Source of the DNA: JAVBNO01 sp031551485
GTDB taxonomy: Bacteria > Bacillota > Clostridia > Oscillospirales > Ruminococcaceae
DNA length: 64,000 nucleotides
Direction of reading: 5' to 3'
Assembly (NCBI GenBank): GCA_031551485.1
Contig: JAVBNO010000031.1
Location: forward strand, 1-64,000
In this document: positions 25,719 through 34,867 of the stretch, one piece after another
Layout: every line of letters starts with the position of its first letter
Position numbering within the stretch: position 1 is the stretch's first letter
Made by a program: the position numbers and the translations under genes
The notes under the pieces: generated by a model
Seen by the model: the letters and a program-made list of their open reading frames with translations, nothing else
Database searches by the model: none
What the model was told of the DNA's origin: nothing

Positions 25719-27367
25719 ACATGAAAGATTTTTATAAACAGTTTTGCAAGGAAGGATTTGACGCCGCGGGTGTACTCAATTCGTTTGAACCTGTGGTGCC
25801 CGAAAACTTCAATTTTGCCTACGATGTGATGGATGAACTGGCGCGCCTTTACCCGGACAAACGGGCCATGGTGTGGTGCAACGACAAGGGGGAGGAGAGG
25901 TTCTTCACTTTTGCCGATTTCAAACGGTATTCCGACCGGGCCGCCGTACTGTTTGCCGGTGCGGGCATTGGCAAGGGGGATAAAGTAATGCTGATCCTCA
26001 AACGGCATTACCAATTCTGGTTTGCTGCGCTGGCGCTACACAAGCTGGGCGCCGTGGGCGTGCCTGCCACCAATCTGCTTACCACCAAAGATATCCTTTA
26101 TCGTTTTACGGCGGCGGGCATTAAAAGTATTGTCTGTACCGCCGATGGCGATGTGGCCGAGCGGGTCGAAGAGGCCTGCGGCGAATATCACAATCTGGAT
26201 AGCAAGTTTGTGGTGCGCGGTACCCGAGCCGGCTGGCTGGATTTCGACAGCGAAGTGGAAGGTTTGACCGACTATCCTGCTTTCCAGCGTGTCACGACAA
26301 AAAGCACCGATCCGTTGCTGCTCTACTTCACATCCGGCACCACCGGCTACCCCAAAATGGTGCTTCACGAGCATTCTTACCCCATTGCCCATATTGTGAC
26401 AGCCAAGTATTGGCATAACGTGGGTCCCGATGATCTGCATCTTACCGTGGCGGAAACCGGCTGGGCCAAATCAGTATGGGGCAAGCTATATGGCCAGTGG
26501 CTTTGCTGCGCTTCCATCTTTGTTTACGACATGGATAAATTCGTCCCCAAAGATTTTTTGGAAAAAATTCAGCATTATCGCATCACGACTTTTTGCGCGC
26601 CGCCCACCATCTACCGCTTCTTCATCAAAGAGGGAATGGAGAATTACGACCTTTCTTCGCTGCGCTACGCCACAACTGCCGGCGAAGCCTTGAACCCTGA
26701 AGTCTACAACCGTTTTCAGGAGTTTACCGGCCTTAAACTGATGGAGGCTTTTGGCCAAACCGAAACCACTATTCTTACCGCTAACCTGGCGGGTACCGAC
26801 CCCAAGCCCGGTTCCATGGGCAAGCCCAATCCGCTCTATCCCATTGAGCTTGTGGGAGAAGATAACAGCCCGGTGAATGTGGGTGAGGTAGGGGAGATTG
26901 TTTTGCGTACCGATGGTCCCCACCTTACCGGTATGTTTGACGGCTATTATCAGGACGAAGGCCGCACAAACGAGGTCTGGCACGATGGTCTGTATCACAC
27001 GGGTGATACTGCGTGGAAAGACGAAGACGGCTTCTTCTGGTACGTAGGCCGCACCGACGATGTCATCAAAGCATCCGGCTATCGCATTGGACCCTTTGAG
27101 ATTGAAAGCGTCTTGATGGAGCATCCCTCGGTGCTGGAATGCGCCGTAACCGGCGCTCCTGACCCGGTACGGGGCACGGTGGTCAAGGCCACTATCGTCC
27201 TCACCAAAGGGTATACACCTTCTGATGAATTGGCCAAAGAGCTGCAGGATTATGTCAAAAAACAGACGGCACCCTACAAATACCCCCGCATCGTGGAATT
27301 TACCGAAAGCCTGCCCAAAACAATCAGCGGCAAAATCCGCCGGGTCGAGCTGCGCAGCCAATCATAA
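25715..27367 (+). CDS. AMP-forming acyl-CoA synthetase (acetyl-CoA synthetase-like)
   Basis: Activates a carboxylic acid with ATP to an acyl-adenylate and then to acyl-CoA. The 550-residue ANL enzyme has the P-loop-like YFTSGTTGYPKM near residue 205, AFGQTETT near 345, YHTGD near 427, GRTDDVIKASGYRIGP near 446 and the C-terminal catalytic lysine in TISGKIRRVE near 541. It most resembles the medium-chain/acetyl-type ligases. Substrate is not readable; the Ile T-box upstream suggests 2-methylbutyrate or a similar branched acid. It starts at ATG 25715 behind AGGAG, overlapping the regulator stop (ATGA). A different AMP ligase behind a Leu T-box is at 37214. Confidence 0.88.
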   Translation: MNMKDFYKQFCKEGFDAAGVLNSFEPVVPENFNFAYDVMDELARLYPDKRAMVWCNDKGEERFFTFADFKRYSDRAAVLFAGAGIGKGDKVMLILKRHYQFWFAALALHKLGAVGVPATNLLTTKDILYRFTAAGIKSIVCTADGDVAERVEEACGEYHNLDSKFVVRGTRAGWLDFDSEVEGLTDYPAFQRVTTKSTDPLLLYFTSGTTGYPKMVLHEHSYPIAHIVTAKYWHNVGPDDLHLTVAETGWAKSVWGKLYGQWLCCASIFVYDMDKFVPKDFLEKIQHYRITTFCAPPTIYRFFIKEGMENYDLSSLRYATTAGEALNPEVYNRFQEFTGLKLMEAFGQTETTILTANLAGTDPKPGSMGKPNPLYPIELVGEDNSPVNVGEVGEIVLRTDGPHLTGMFDGYYQDEGRTNEVWHDGLYHTGDTAWKDEDGFFWYVGRTDDVIKASGYRIGPFEIESVLMEHPSVLECAVTGAPDPVRGTVVKATIVLTKGYTPSDELAKELQDYVKKQTAPYKYPRIVEFTESLPKTISGKIRRVELRSQS

Positions 27368-27386
27368 AATCACAATAACAATCAAT

Positions 27387-27418
27387 AGGCCGCCGGATGA
27401 AAATCCGGCGGCCTTTCT
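27387..27418 (+). terminator. Terminator of the Ile T-box operon
   Basis: AGGCCGCCGGAT and ATCCGGCGGCCT form a 12-bp stem with loop GAAA, followed by TTCT. Confidence 0.8.
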
Positions 27419-27429
27419 GCATCATACGA

Positions 27430-27720
27430 TTATTCTTCCAACATTCTTTCCAGCCAAATACTGGCGATGTCAAGGGCCTGGTAAAGGCCGTTTTTCTCGG
27501 TCTTTTTGGCAATACGCTCTTTGGGGCGCAAATCAGCATTGGTGGAGAGAATCTGCACCGAAACTTTATTGGCCACGTCCAAATCGTCCTTTTTTTCCGT
27601 GGACAAAATTTGGAGCATGGCGACATATTCATCGGCCATATTGCCGTAGTAGATTGTACTGCCGTTTCTCACCAAAGGCTTTCCCTTGTAAGTCAGAAAC
27701 TGTTCCGCGGTGTTTGCCAT
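27430..27720 (-). CDS. Conserved-looking 96-residue protein, unknown function
   Basis: I do not recognise a domain. It is soluble, with the stretch YKGKPLVRNGSTIYYGNMAD near residue 11, VAMLQILST near 33 and a helical acidic C-terminus (ALDIASIWLERMLEE). It has a strong ribosome-binding site (AGGAGA) and a nearly perfect promoter of its own, so it is well expressed. Similar short proteins occur in clostridia from memory, but I attach no function. Confidence 0.7.
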   Translation of the reverse strand: MANTAEQFLTYKGKPLVRNGSTIYYGNMADEYVAMLQILSTEKKDDLDVANKVSVQILSTNADLRPKERIAKKTEKNGLYQALDIASIWLERMLEE

Positions 27721-27760
27721 AAGCGTGTGTTCTCCTAAACCTTAAATTATTCTGTAGGCT

Positions 27761-27789
27761 ATTATACCACAGGCCAGAAAGCCTGTAAA
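27761..27789 (-). promoter_or_regulatory. Predicted sigma-A promoter of the 96-residue gene
   Basis: On the - strand TTTACA (27789-27784), 17-base spacer, TATAAT (27766-27761). Confidence 0.8.
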
Positions 27790-27849
27790 CAAAAGAAATC
27801 GGCGAAAAACCAAATAAATTGGACGATTTTGGCCCTTAACCAGTTCATG

Positions 27850-27874
27850 AAAAACGGGCGGTCTTGCCGCCCGT
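27850..27874 (-). terminator. Terminator of ireB
   Basis: On the - strand ACGGGCGG and CCGCCCGT form the stem with loop CAAGA, followed by TTTT. Confidence 0.85.
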
Positions 27875-27884
27875 GCCGGTTGAA

Positions 27885-28130
27885 TCAGTCGTTCAGGTAT
27901 GATTTCACCAGCGTGCGCAACAGCTCATCCCGGTCCACCTTGCGAATCAGGCTGCGGGCATTGTTATGGGTGGTAATATAGGTGGGGTCTTCGGACAGAA
28001 TGTACCCCACAATCTGATTGATCGGATTGTATCCCTTTTGGCGCAGCGCCTCGTACACCGTGGTGAGAATCTGCTTTACTTCTTTGTCTTTTTCGTCTTG
28101 TATGGAAAACGAAATGGTTGGTTCCAACAT
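27885..28130 (-). CDS. ireB: IreB-family regulatory phosphoprotein
   Basis: An 81-residue protein of the IreB family (UPF0297). The family protein of Enterococcus is a substrate of the PASTA kinase IreK and affects cephalosporin resistance. Conserved parts visible are [10 protein letters not shown] at the start, [20 protein letters not shown] near 30 and the [20 protein letters not shown] stretch near 50. ATG 28136 is one base from GGAGG; ATG 28130 has 7-base spacing and is chosen. In many firmicutes it is followed by ruvX and yrzB; here it stands alone downstream of pheST. Confidence 0.93.
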   Translation of the reverse strand: MLEPTISFSIQDEKDKEVKQILTTVYEALRQKGYNPINQIVGYILSEDPTYITTHNNARSLIRKVDRDELLRTLVKSYLND

Positions 28131-28187
28131 GGCCATACCTCCATTCACACAAGGCATAGGCTGGCGATAAGCACAATGCCTGTTTAC

Positions 28188-28216
28188 AGCATACACTACT
28201 TTTTCGCGCTTGACAA
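28188..28216 (-). promoter_or_regulatory. Predicted promoter of ireB with a palindrome over the -35
   Basis: On the - strand TTGTCA (28216-28211), 17-base spacer, TATGCT (28193-28188). A perfect palindrome GCGCTTG-A-CAAGCGC at 28206-28220 covers the -35 box and could be an operator, or part of the pheT terminator. Confidence 0.6.
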
Positions 28217-28229
28217 GCGCAAAAGTGTA

Positions 28230-30602
28230 TTATTCCCGCAAGGATGCGCCAATATTCCCAAGGGATCCTACAATGGAAGCGGTAATGCCGTCCACTTCGC
28301 CGTCGGTGAGGGTGCGGTCAGCCGCCCGTAGCGTCAGGGTATAGGCCACACTCTTTTTGCCTTCTTGAATCTGGGCACCTTTGTAAATGTCAAACAGCTC
28401 CAGCGTCTCCAGCAGCACACCGCTCTTTTCCTCAATGACAGCAGCCAATTTGGCAACCGGCAAATTATCGTCACAGGTGATTGCCAGATCTCGGGTGACA
28501 GCGGGATATTTGGGCAGGGGTGTGTAGGCATGTTCCGGCGCGGCGGCGGCAAACAGCAATGCGCAGTCCAATTTGGCTACATACACTTTTCGCTGCACAT
28601 CGTAATTTTCACAGACCTCGGGATGGATTTCGCCAATCATGCCCAGTATCATGTCCCCGGTCTTGATGACGGCATAGCGTCCAGGGTGGAAAATCGGGTT
28701 ATTTTCCTCGGGAACAAAGTCACAACGCGGGGTGCGGCATCGGTTCAGAAGCTGTTCCACAGTGCCCTTTAGGCGGTAAAAGTCCATTTCGTCTCCATAA
28801 GCGCCAATGACCACATGGGCGGTTTCTTCCGGCAGAGGGTCGGCCGTAGGCCGATATTCAGTGGCAATCTCAAACAGCGCCGCCTCTTTATTACGATTGT
28901 TATAATTGCGTGCCAATGCCTCCATCATAGAGGGGATAGCGGTTGTGCGCATAATACTGGTATCTTCGCCCAGGGGGTTGGCAATGGTTACCGATTGGCG
29001 CTGCCATTCGGGCAGGCGAATTTTATCGTAATACTTGGGGCTGATGAAGGAATAGGTGATGATCTCGTTATAGCCCAGGGCCAGCAGCGTGTCGTTAATG
29101 CGGCGGTGGAACAGCTGCTTTTCACTCAGCTTGCCATCGGCCAAGCCCCGAAGGGTGGTGATGGGGATTTGATCATAACCGTAAATGCGGGCAATTTCTT
29201 CGGCAATATCAGCCTTATGCTCCACATCGCTGCGGTAGGAAGGCACCGTGACTTTGTCGCCCTCTACCTCAAAATCCAACCGCTTTAATATTTCCACCAT
29301 CTTCTCTTTGGAAACGTCAATGCCCAGGAATGTTTTTGTCCATTCCGGTTCCAGCTCCAGGGTTCGTTTCCCCTTGTCGCTGTTGTCCACGTCAATAATG
29401 CCGTCTATGACTTCACCGGCCTCCAACATTTCCACCAGTTCGCAGGCGCGGTTAACCGCCGACAGGCAATTTTGGGCATCCAGCCCCTTTTCAAAGCGGG
29501 CAGAACTTTCGGTACGCAGTCCCAGCTTTTTGGCCGTCATCCGTACCGAAGGGCCACTGAAACAGGCTGACTCAAAGACAATTTGTGCCGTGTCATCCTC
29601 AATGCCACTGTGTTCGCCGCCCATCACGCCGGCCACGGCAATGGGTCCTGCCGGGTCGGTAATCGCCAGCATTTCGGGGGAAAGTGAACGAAGAATACCG
29701 TCCAGCGTCATGATTTTTTCTCCCGGCTTTGCCGTGCGCACAATAATTTTGCCATCATGCACATACTTGTAGTCGAAAGCATGCATGGGCTGGCCGGTTT
29801 CCAGCATGACATAGTTGGTGATGTCCACAATATTATTGATGGGCCGCACACCGCTGGCCCGCAGTCTTTCCCGCAGCCAGCGAGGGGAAGGGGCAATGCG
29901 GATGTTTTTGACCATGCGGGCGATATATCGGGGGCAAAGGTCGGGGTTTTCTACCGCCACCGCCAGATGTTTTTGAATGTTGTCCCCATCTTTGCCGCCT
30001 TTTACCACAGGAGTAGACAGGTTTAAAGGCAGGTTGAAGGTGGCGGCGGTTTCCCGTGCCAACCCGACCACAGACAGACAATCGGGTCGGTTGGAGGTAA
30101 TTTCAAATTCCACCACAGTGTCGTCCAGTCCCAATGCGCCGGTAATCTCCTGCCCAATTTGGCACGCCTCTTCAATCAGGAAAATGCCATCTTCCACAGT
30201 ATAGGGGAAGTCGTGTACGGTCAGCCCCAATTCAGACAAGGAACAGAGCATGCCTTCGCTGGGCTCGCCCCGCAGCACACCGCTTTTAATGCTTTTACCA
30301 CAGGGCAGCTCGGCGCCATCCAACGCCACGGGTACCATGGCACCGGCTACCACATTGGTGGCTCCGGTCACAATTTGCACCGGTGCGCCTTTACCCACGT
30401 CTACCTGGCAAACAAAAAGGGAATCGGCATTTTTATGCTTCTCGATGGCCAACACTTTACCGACCACCACATTCACAATGCCGTCAGCTTCGTTTTTATA
30501 CCCCTCCACTTTGGAACCGGACATCGTCATAGCCGCCGCATATTGGCGGGGCGATACATCGATTTTCACAAAATCGGAAAGCCATTTCATTGATAAATCC
30601 AT
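28230..30602 (-). CDS. pheT: Phenylalanine--tRNA ligase beta subunit
   Basis: Beta chain of the alpha2-beta2 PheRS. At 790 residues it has the full bacterial set: the EMAP/tRNA-binding domain (residues about 40-150), the B3/B4 editing part (about 210-380, with ACFSGPSVRMTAKKLGLRTE near 340), the B5 domain (about 400-475), the catalytic-like core and the C-terminal anticodon-binding FDX-ACB domain (YPAVTRDLAITCDDNL near 700). The ATG at 30602 follows GGAGGG and overlaps the regulatory span just after pheS, 11 bases downstream. Its expression is tied to the Phe T-box. Confidence 0.96.
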   Translation of the reverse strand: MDLSMKWLSDFVKIDVSPRQYAAAMTMSGSKVEGYKNEADGIVNVVVGKVLAIEKHKNADSLFVCQVDVGKGAPVQIVTGATNVVAGAMVPVALDGAELPCGKSIKSGVLRGEPSEGMLCSLSELGLTVHDFPYTVEDGIFLIEEACQIGQEITGALGLDDTVVEFEITSNRPDCLSVVGLARETAATFNLPLNLSTPVVKGGKDGDNIQKHLAVAVENPDLCPRYIARMVKNIRIAPSPRWLRERLRASGVRPINNIVDITNYVMLETGQPMHAFDYKYVHDGKIIVRTAKPGEKIMTLDGILRSLSPEMLAITDPAGPIAVAGVMGGEHSGIEDDTAQIVFESACFSGPSVRMTAKKLGLRTESSARFEKGLDAQNCLSAVNRACELVEMLEAGEVIDGIIDVDNSDKGKRTLELEPEWTKTFLGIDVSKEKMVEILKRLDFEVEGDKVTVPSYRSDVEHKADIAEEIARIYGYDQIPITTLRGLADGKLSEKQLFHRRINDTLLALGYNEIITYSFISPKYYDKIRLPEWQRQSVTIANPLGEDTSIMRTTAIPSMMEALARNYNNRNKEAALFEIATEYRPTADPLPEETAHVVIGAYGDEMDFYRLKGTVEQLLNRCRTPRCDFVPEENNPIFHPGRYAVIKTGDMILGMIGEIHPEVCENYDVQRKVYVAKLDCALLFAAAAPEHAYTPLPKYPAVTRDLAITCDDNLPVAKLAAVIEEKSGVLLETLELFDIYKGAQIQEGKKSVAYTLTLRAADRTLTDGEVDGITASIVGSLGNIGASLRE

Positions 30603-30613
30603 TTATATCCCTC

Positions 30614-31633
30614 CTAAAACTGCTGCAGGAAGCGCAGGTCATTTTCGTAAAACAGCCGCAAGTCATCAATACCAAAGCGGCGCATAACAAGCCGCTCCAA
30701 CCCCATGCCAAAGGCAAAACCACTGTATTCCTCCGGGTCAATGCCGCAGATAGACAGCACTTTGGGATGCACCATACCGCAGCCTAAAATTTCAATCCAG
30801 CCTTCGTCTTTGCAAAGGCTGCAACCCTTGCCGCCGCAGTTAAAGCACATAATGTCCATTTCGGCGGATGGCTCGGTAAAAGGGAAGTGGTGGGGACGGA
30901 AACGGAAACTGGCGTCGTCGCCATATAACCGCCGGGCGAACACTTCCAGTGTCCCTTTCAGGTCAGCCATGGTGACGCCTTTGTCCACCACAAGCCCTTC
31001 AATTTGGTGGAAGAGGGGGGAGTGGGTGGCATCGACAGCATCGGAGCGGTATACACGTCCCGGCGCGATGATGCGTATCGGCGGCTTTTGCTTCTCCATG
31101 GTGCGAATCTGCACCGGAGAAGTTTGGGTACGCAGGAGGGTATTTTCATTGATATAAAATGTATCCTGGGTGTCCCGGGCCGGGTGGTTTTTAGGGATAT
31201 TAAGCGCCTCAAAGTTGTAGTAATCCAGCTCTACCTCCGGGCCTTCGGCAATGCTGAAGCCCATTCCCAGAAAGATTTCCTTAATTTCATCCAACACCAA
31301 CGAAAGGGGATGCTTGTGACCAATGGGCCGTTTTTGGCCGGGAATGGTCACATCCAGTTTTTCGGCCGCCAGCTTTACTTTTAAGAGGGATGACTGCAAA
31401 GACGCCATTTTGGTCTCCAGCGTCCTTTCAATATCTTCCCGCACTTCATTTGCCAATGCGCCAATCACAGGACGCTCTTCGGCCGAAAGTCCGCCCATCT
31501 GCTTCAGGATGGCCGTTAATTCGCCTTTTTTGCCCAAAAAACGGATGCGCAAATCCTCCAATGCCTTGATATCCTGCACATTGGTAAGGGCATCCTGCGC
31601 CGTTTGCCGGATTTGTTCCAAAGCCGCTTTCAT
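30614..31633 (-). CDS. pheS: Phenylalanine--tRNA ligase alpha subunit
   Basis: Catalytic alpha chain of PheRS, 339 residues. It has the N-terminal coiled-coil (residues 1-90), motif 1 around [19 protein letters not shown] near 112, motif 2 [17 protein letters not shown] near 200 and motif 3 [18 protein letters not shown] near 305. The start ATG at 31633 is preceded by GAGGTGAAC. It is the first gene of the pheST operon, 11 bases before pheT. Confidence 0.96.
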   Translation of the reverse strand: MKAALEQIRQTAQDALTNVQDIKALEDLRIRFLGKKGELTAILKQMGGLSAEERPVIGALANEVREDIERTLETKMASLQSSLLKVKLAAEKLDVTIPGQKRPIGHKHPLSLVLDEIKEIFLGMGFSIAEGPEVELDYYNFEALNIPKNHPARDTQDTFYINENTLLRTQTSPVQIRTMEKQKPPIRIIAPGRVYRSDAVDATHSPLFHQIEGLVVDKGVTMADLKGTLEVFARRLYGDDASFRFRPHHFPFTEPSAEMDIMCFNCGGKGCSLCKDEGWIEILGCGMVHPKVLSICGIDPEEYSGFAFGMGLERLVMRRFGIDDLRLFYENDLRFLQQF

Positions 31634-31679
31634 AGTATCCGTTCACCTCAACATATTATCAAAATCATGATATACAAAA

Positions 31680-31945
31680 CAAAAAGCCTTTCGCCACAAG
31701 GGAAAACCCAAGGGGCGAAAAGCCAAAAACAACATTCCGCGGTACCACCCAATTTCCTGCCAAGCAGGCACTTTGGCTGCCATTAACGGGGCATATGCCG
31801 TCGCCGCCTACTTTGCTTTTGGCATTTCAGGGCGCCGCTCGAAAGTGAATTTCGGCCAATGTTCCAGCAGAATGCTTGCAGCCGATGGCATTCTGTCTCT
31901 GGGCGGGAAGCAAAAGGCGTACTCTCTTTGTCATCGCGTTTTTTA
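31680..31945 (-). ncRNA. T-box leader of pheST, specifier TTC (phenylalanine)
   Basis: On the - strand: AGAGTAC in the 5' specifier loop, GAAATTCA in the 3' loop (TTC at 31859-31857 followed by A), AAAG/CTTT below it, a GA-rich kink-turn loop and a CGC/GCG base. The antiterminator T-box GGGTGGTACCGCGG lies at 31755-31737 with the UGGU bulge. The codon matches the downstream enzyme, so this T-box calibrates the reading of the other two in the window. Confidence 0.95.
31681..31722 (-). terminator. T-box terminator of pheST
   Basis: On the - strand GCTTTTCGCC pairs with GGCGAAAGGC, followed by TTTTTGTTTTG. Confidence 0.8.
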
Positions 31946-31989
31946 GTTATTTTACCACAAAGGTTAAAACCTATGTGATTATGGCACAT

Positions 31990-32018
31990 ATCATAGCACA
32001 AACCGGTTGGCGGCGCAA
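31990..32018 (-). promoter_or_regulatory. Predicted sigma-A promoter of pheST
   Basis: On the - strand TTGCGC (32018-32013), 17-base spacer, TATGAT (31995-31990). It stands back to back with the acpS promoter. Confidence 0.65.
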
Positions 32019-32027
32019 GTGTCGCCA

Positions 32028-32056
32028 TTGAAAAAAGGCGATTTTTGTGCTATACT
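32028..32056 (+). promoter_or_regulatory. Predicted sigma-A promoter of acpS
   Basis: TTGAAA (32028-32033), 17-base spacer, TATACT (32051-32056). Confidence 0.7.
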
Positions 32057-32135
32057 AGCTCTATTGTAAAGTTGATGGTGATGGAAGATATTCACATTTT
32101 TAGTGGGCTGTTAACATGTGTTGGGAGCGTTGGCA

Positions 32136-32513
32136 TTGGTAGAGATTCAAAGCGGTATTGATCTGGTAGAAGTGGCCCGGGTGCGAAAATCGGTGGAGAA
32201 CCCTCGTTTTTTGTCCCGGTATTTTTCCGAGGGAGAACGCGCGATCTTTGCCCAAAAGCCAAATGCCCACCAGACTGTGGCCGCTCATTTTGCCGCGAAG
32301 GAGGCCTTTGCAAAGGCTTTGGGGACCGGTGTCAGGGGCTTTGCTTTGTGCGAGATCGAGATATTACGCAATGAGCTGGGCGCCCCTTTTTTTGTTTTTT
32401 CCGGCGGCGCGTTGGCCCTGGTTCAAAAAATGGGGTACCGCTTTTCACTCAGTATAACGCATACCAGGGAGTATGCAGCCGCTGTGGTAACGGCATATCG
32501 TGAACTGGATTAG
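32136..32513 (+). CDS. acpS: Holo-[acyl-carrier-protein] synthase
   Basis: Transfers phosphopantetheine from CoA to ACP. The 125-residue protein has the metal-binding SGIDLVEVARVRKS near residue 6 and the KEAFAKALGTGVRG motif near 53. Several in-frame starts exist (GTG 32118, TTG 32130, TTG 32136); GGGAG at 32123-32127 gives 8-base spacing to TTG 32136, which also fits family length. It leads acpS-nnr-lipoprotein, the usual firmicute neighbourhood. Confidence 0.92.
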   Translation: MVEIQSGIDLVEVARVRKSVENPRFLSRYFSEGERAIFAQKPNAHQTVAAHFAAKEAFAKALGTGVRGFALCEIEILRNELGAPFFVFSGGALALVQKMGYRFSLSITHTREYAAAVVTAYRELD

Positions 32514-32575
32514 GCAGTTCATTTTGCGATGAAGGGTTCAGTCTGAGATAAAGAAGTGACGGGGAGACGAATGAC

Positions 32576-34111
32576 ATGATGATTTTAACGGCAGTGCAAA
32601 TGAAGACATTGGAAAACAAAGCGGTGGATCTGGGTATCAGCCATTATAAGCTGATGGAAAATGCCGGCCGTGGGGCGGCGGAGTACATACAATCAATTGC
32701 CGGGGTAGAAAATCGCAATTGTATTGTGTTTTGCGGCAAAGGCAATAACGGCGGCGACGGCCTGATGGCGGCCCGTGTGCTGAAAGCGGCGGGGGCCAAG
32801 GTGGCGGTCGCCCTTACCGACGGCAAACCCACCACCCAGGAATCGCTGACCCAATATGATTTGACCTGCGCTGCCGGTGTGCCACTGGTGGATTGCGGTG
32901 TTCAAATGGAGTCAGTGCAAAAAGCGCTGGAACAGACAGATATTATTATTGACGCCGTCTATGGAACCGGTTTTTCCGGCAAGCTGGATGACCGCCATAG
33001 GCTTCTCAACCGCTTTATTAACGGTGCGGCGGCAGCGGTTTTTGCACTCGATCTTCCCAGCGGTGTTTTTTGTGACAGTGGCTGTGTGGAAGAAGATGCG
33101 GTGGTGGCCGATTTTACAATTGCTTTTGACAGCGCCAAACCCTGCCATTTTCAAAATCCAAGCCAGCAATACTGCGGTACAGTTCAAGTCGTAGATATCG
33201 GCATTCCGGCGGAAGCCAAACAACACATGGAAGTCAGTAATTCTCTGCTGGATGAGTCGATGGTGTTCGACCGCATCAAAGAGCGACCCAAGCAGAGCCA
33301 TAAAGGGGACTATGGCAGGCTTTTGTCGCTGGTGGGGTGCCGTCATTATGTAGGCGCCGCCGCACTCTCTACTATGGGCGCCCTGCGAACGGGTGTGGGC
33401 TGCATGGTGATGGCCTCTACGGAAAAGGTTTGCAATCTGGTCAGTTCCCAGGGTGTCAACAGCATTTTTCTGCCACTGCCACCCACAGCCGGCGGCACGA
33501 TATCGGAGCACGCATTTCCCATGTTAACCGCAGAAATGCAGCGCTGCAGCGCACTTCTTGTCGGGCCCGGCCTTGGCCGCAATGCAGAGACCGACCGTCT
33601 TGTCATCCGCCTTTTGGAAACCGCCACCATTCCAATGGTGATAGATGCCGATGGCATAAACATTTTGGCCGAGAATATAGATGTATTACGTAAAACAAAA
33701 TGCAAAGTCATCTTAACGCCTCATGTGGGCGAAATGGCGCGGCTGTGCCAAAGACCGGTGGCGGATGTGCTGGCTGACCGGCTGCATATCGCAGCAGAAT
33801 TTGCCAAAGAATACAATGTGATCCTGCTCCTTAAAGGCAGCCCGACCACCATTCACACCCCAGACGGCAAAGTGTATTACTCCACCACCGGCAATCCGGG
33901 CATGGCCAAAGGCGGCAGTGGAGATGTGCTGGCAGGGGTGATTGCTTCTTTGGTGGCCCAGGGTATGCCGGAGCTGGAAAGCGCTTTCTGCGGCGCTTAC
34001 CTTCACGGCGCGGCAGGGGACTTGGCCGCGGCGAAATATTCCCAAGCCGCCATGCTGCCGGAAGATGTGGCCCACTGCCTTTGTGAAGTGTTTTTGCGCA
34101 ATCAACGATAA
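32576..34111 (+). CDS. nnr: Bifunctional NAD(P)HX epimerase/dehydratase
   Basis: Repairs hydrated NAD(P)H. The 511-residue fusion has the YjeF_N epimerase (residues about 1-210; VFCGKGNNGGDGLMAARVL near 52, IIDAVYGTGFSGKL near 122) and the YjeF_C ADP-dependent dehydratase (about 225-511; KGDYGRLLSLVGC near 245, GNPGMAKGGSGDVLAG near 438). GGGGAG sits 9 bases before ATG 32576. The fused form is usual in firmicutes, as is the acpS-nnr pair. Confidence 0.95.
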   Translation: MMILTAVQMKTLENKAVDLGISHYKLMENAGRGAAEYIQSIAGVENRNCIVFCGKGNNGGDGLMAARVLKAAGAKVAVALTDGKPTTQESLTQYDLTCAAGVPLVDCGVQMESVQKALEQTDIIIDAVYGTGFSGKLDDRHRLLNRFINGAAAAVFALDLPSGVFCDSGCVEEDAVVADFTIAFDSAKPCHFQNPSQQYCGTVQVVDIGIPAEAKQHMEVSNSLLDESMVFDRIKERPKQSHKGDYGRLLSLVGCRHYVGAAALSTMGALRTGVGCMVMASTEKVCNLVSSQGVNSIFLPLPPTAGGTISEHAFPMLTAEMQRCSALLVGPGLGRNAETDRLVIRLLETATIPMVIDADGINILAENIDVLRKTKCKVILTPHVGEMARLCQRPVADVLADRLHIAAEFAKEYNVILLLKGSPTTIHTPDGKVYYSTTGNPGMAKGGSGDVLAGVIASLVAQGMPELESAFCGAYLHGAAGDLAAAKYSQAAMLPEDVAHCLCEVFLRNQR

Positions 34112-34117
34112 GGCTGC

Positions 34118-34645
34118 GTGAGAAATATGTTCAAGAGAGTATTCTATCTGCTGTTGCTTAGTTGTATACTGATGACAGGTTGCGGCAACCCCGCCAAGGC
34201 TGACATACCGGACGAAATCACGAAACCCTTCGAAAGCCAGCTTAATATCAAATACGGAGATATTGCCGCCACGGCTTATTTTATGCGGCAAGACCCGGCC
34301 AACTGCACGCTGGTTTTCGATTCACCCGATTCCCTTAAAGAAATGGCGTTTGTTTTTGATAAAGAAAGTGTAACAGTCGCCTACAAAGAAATGCAGGTCA
34401 CGATTGACCCCAAAAGCACCTTGGGCGGCGCCACGATACGGCTTGTCCTCGCCGCCATCAATCAAGCCGCCGAGGGCGAAGGCGTCCTGGCTACTTATGA
34501 AGATAACGTCCTTACCGTGACCGGAGAAAGTGAAAGCGGCCAGTTTATTCTTACGTTGGATGCCGAAAAGGGGAACATCCTTACATTAAGCATCCCTGCT
34601 GAAAAGCTGGAGGTAGAATTTTTTAATTTTAAAATATTGGAGTAA
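34118..34645 (+). CDS. Lipoprotein of unknown function
   Basis: A 175-residue lipoprotein. The signal is MFKRVFYLLLLSCILMTGC with a lipobox LMTGC, so it should be anchored on the outer face of the membrane. The rest is a beta-rich domain with no name I can support. Lipoproteins at this spot after acpS-nnr are common in clostridia. Two starts are possible: GTG 34118 (AAGG 4 bases before it) or ATG 34127. A hairpin with T-run at 34718 ends it. Confidence 0.7.
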   Translation: MRNMFKRVFYLLLLSCILMTGCGNPAKADIPDEITKPFESQLNIKYGDIAATAYFMRQDPANCTLVFDSPDSLKEMAFVFDKESVTVAYKEMQVTIDPKSTLGGATIRLVLAAINQAAEGEGVLATYEDNVLTVTGESESGQFILTLDAEKGNILTLSIPAEKLEVEFFNFKILE

Positions 34646-34717
34646 TGAGATAAGAACAAAAATGATTCGTTTGCGCCTATTCATCTTGCTTTTTAATATG
34701 ATATAAATGATAATAGC

Positions 34718-34758
34718 AAAAAGCTGCCCTTTCGCCTATGCGCAGGGGTGGCTTTTTT
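34718..34758 (+). terminator. Terminator of the acpS operon
   Basis: AAAAAGCTGCCCT pairs with AGGGGTGGCTTTTTT (two G-T wobbles) around a 13-base loop. Confidence 0.7.
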
Positions 34759-34848
34759 ACTGTCAAAACAGCGGTCTTCTTAATAAAATAGTTTAGGAGA
34801 AATAATATTCTTTGCTATATTGCTCAATCGATTGACGTGTCAAAATTT

Positions 34849-34867
34849 GCGACCAAATTTTGGTCGC
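34849..34867. repeat. 19-base palindrome upstream of mazF
   Basis: GCGACCAAA and TTTGGTCGC flank one central T; a perfect 9-bp inverted repeat. It is a possible operator about 170 bases before the mazF start. Confidence 0.6.
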
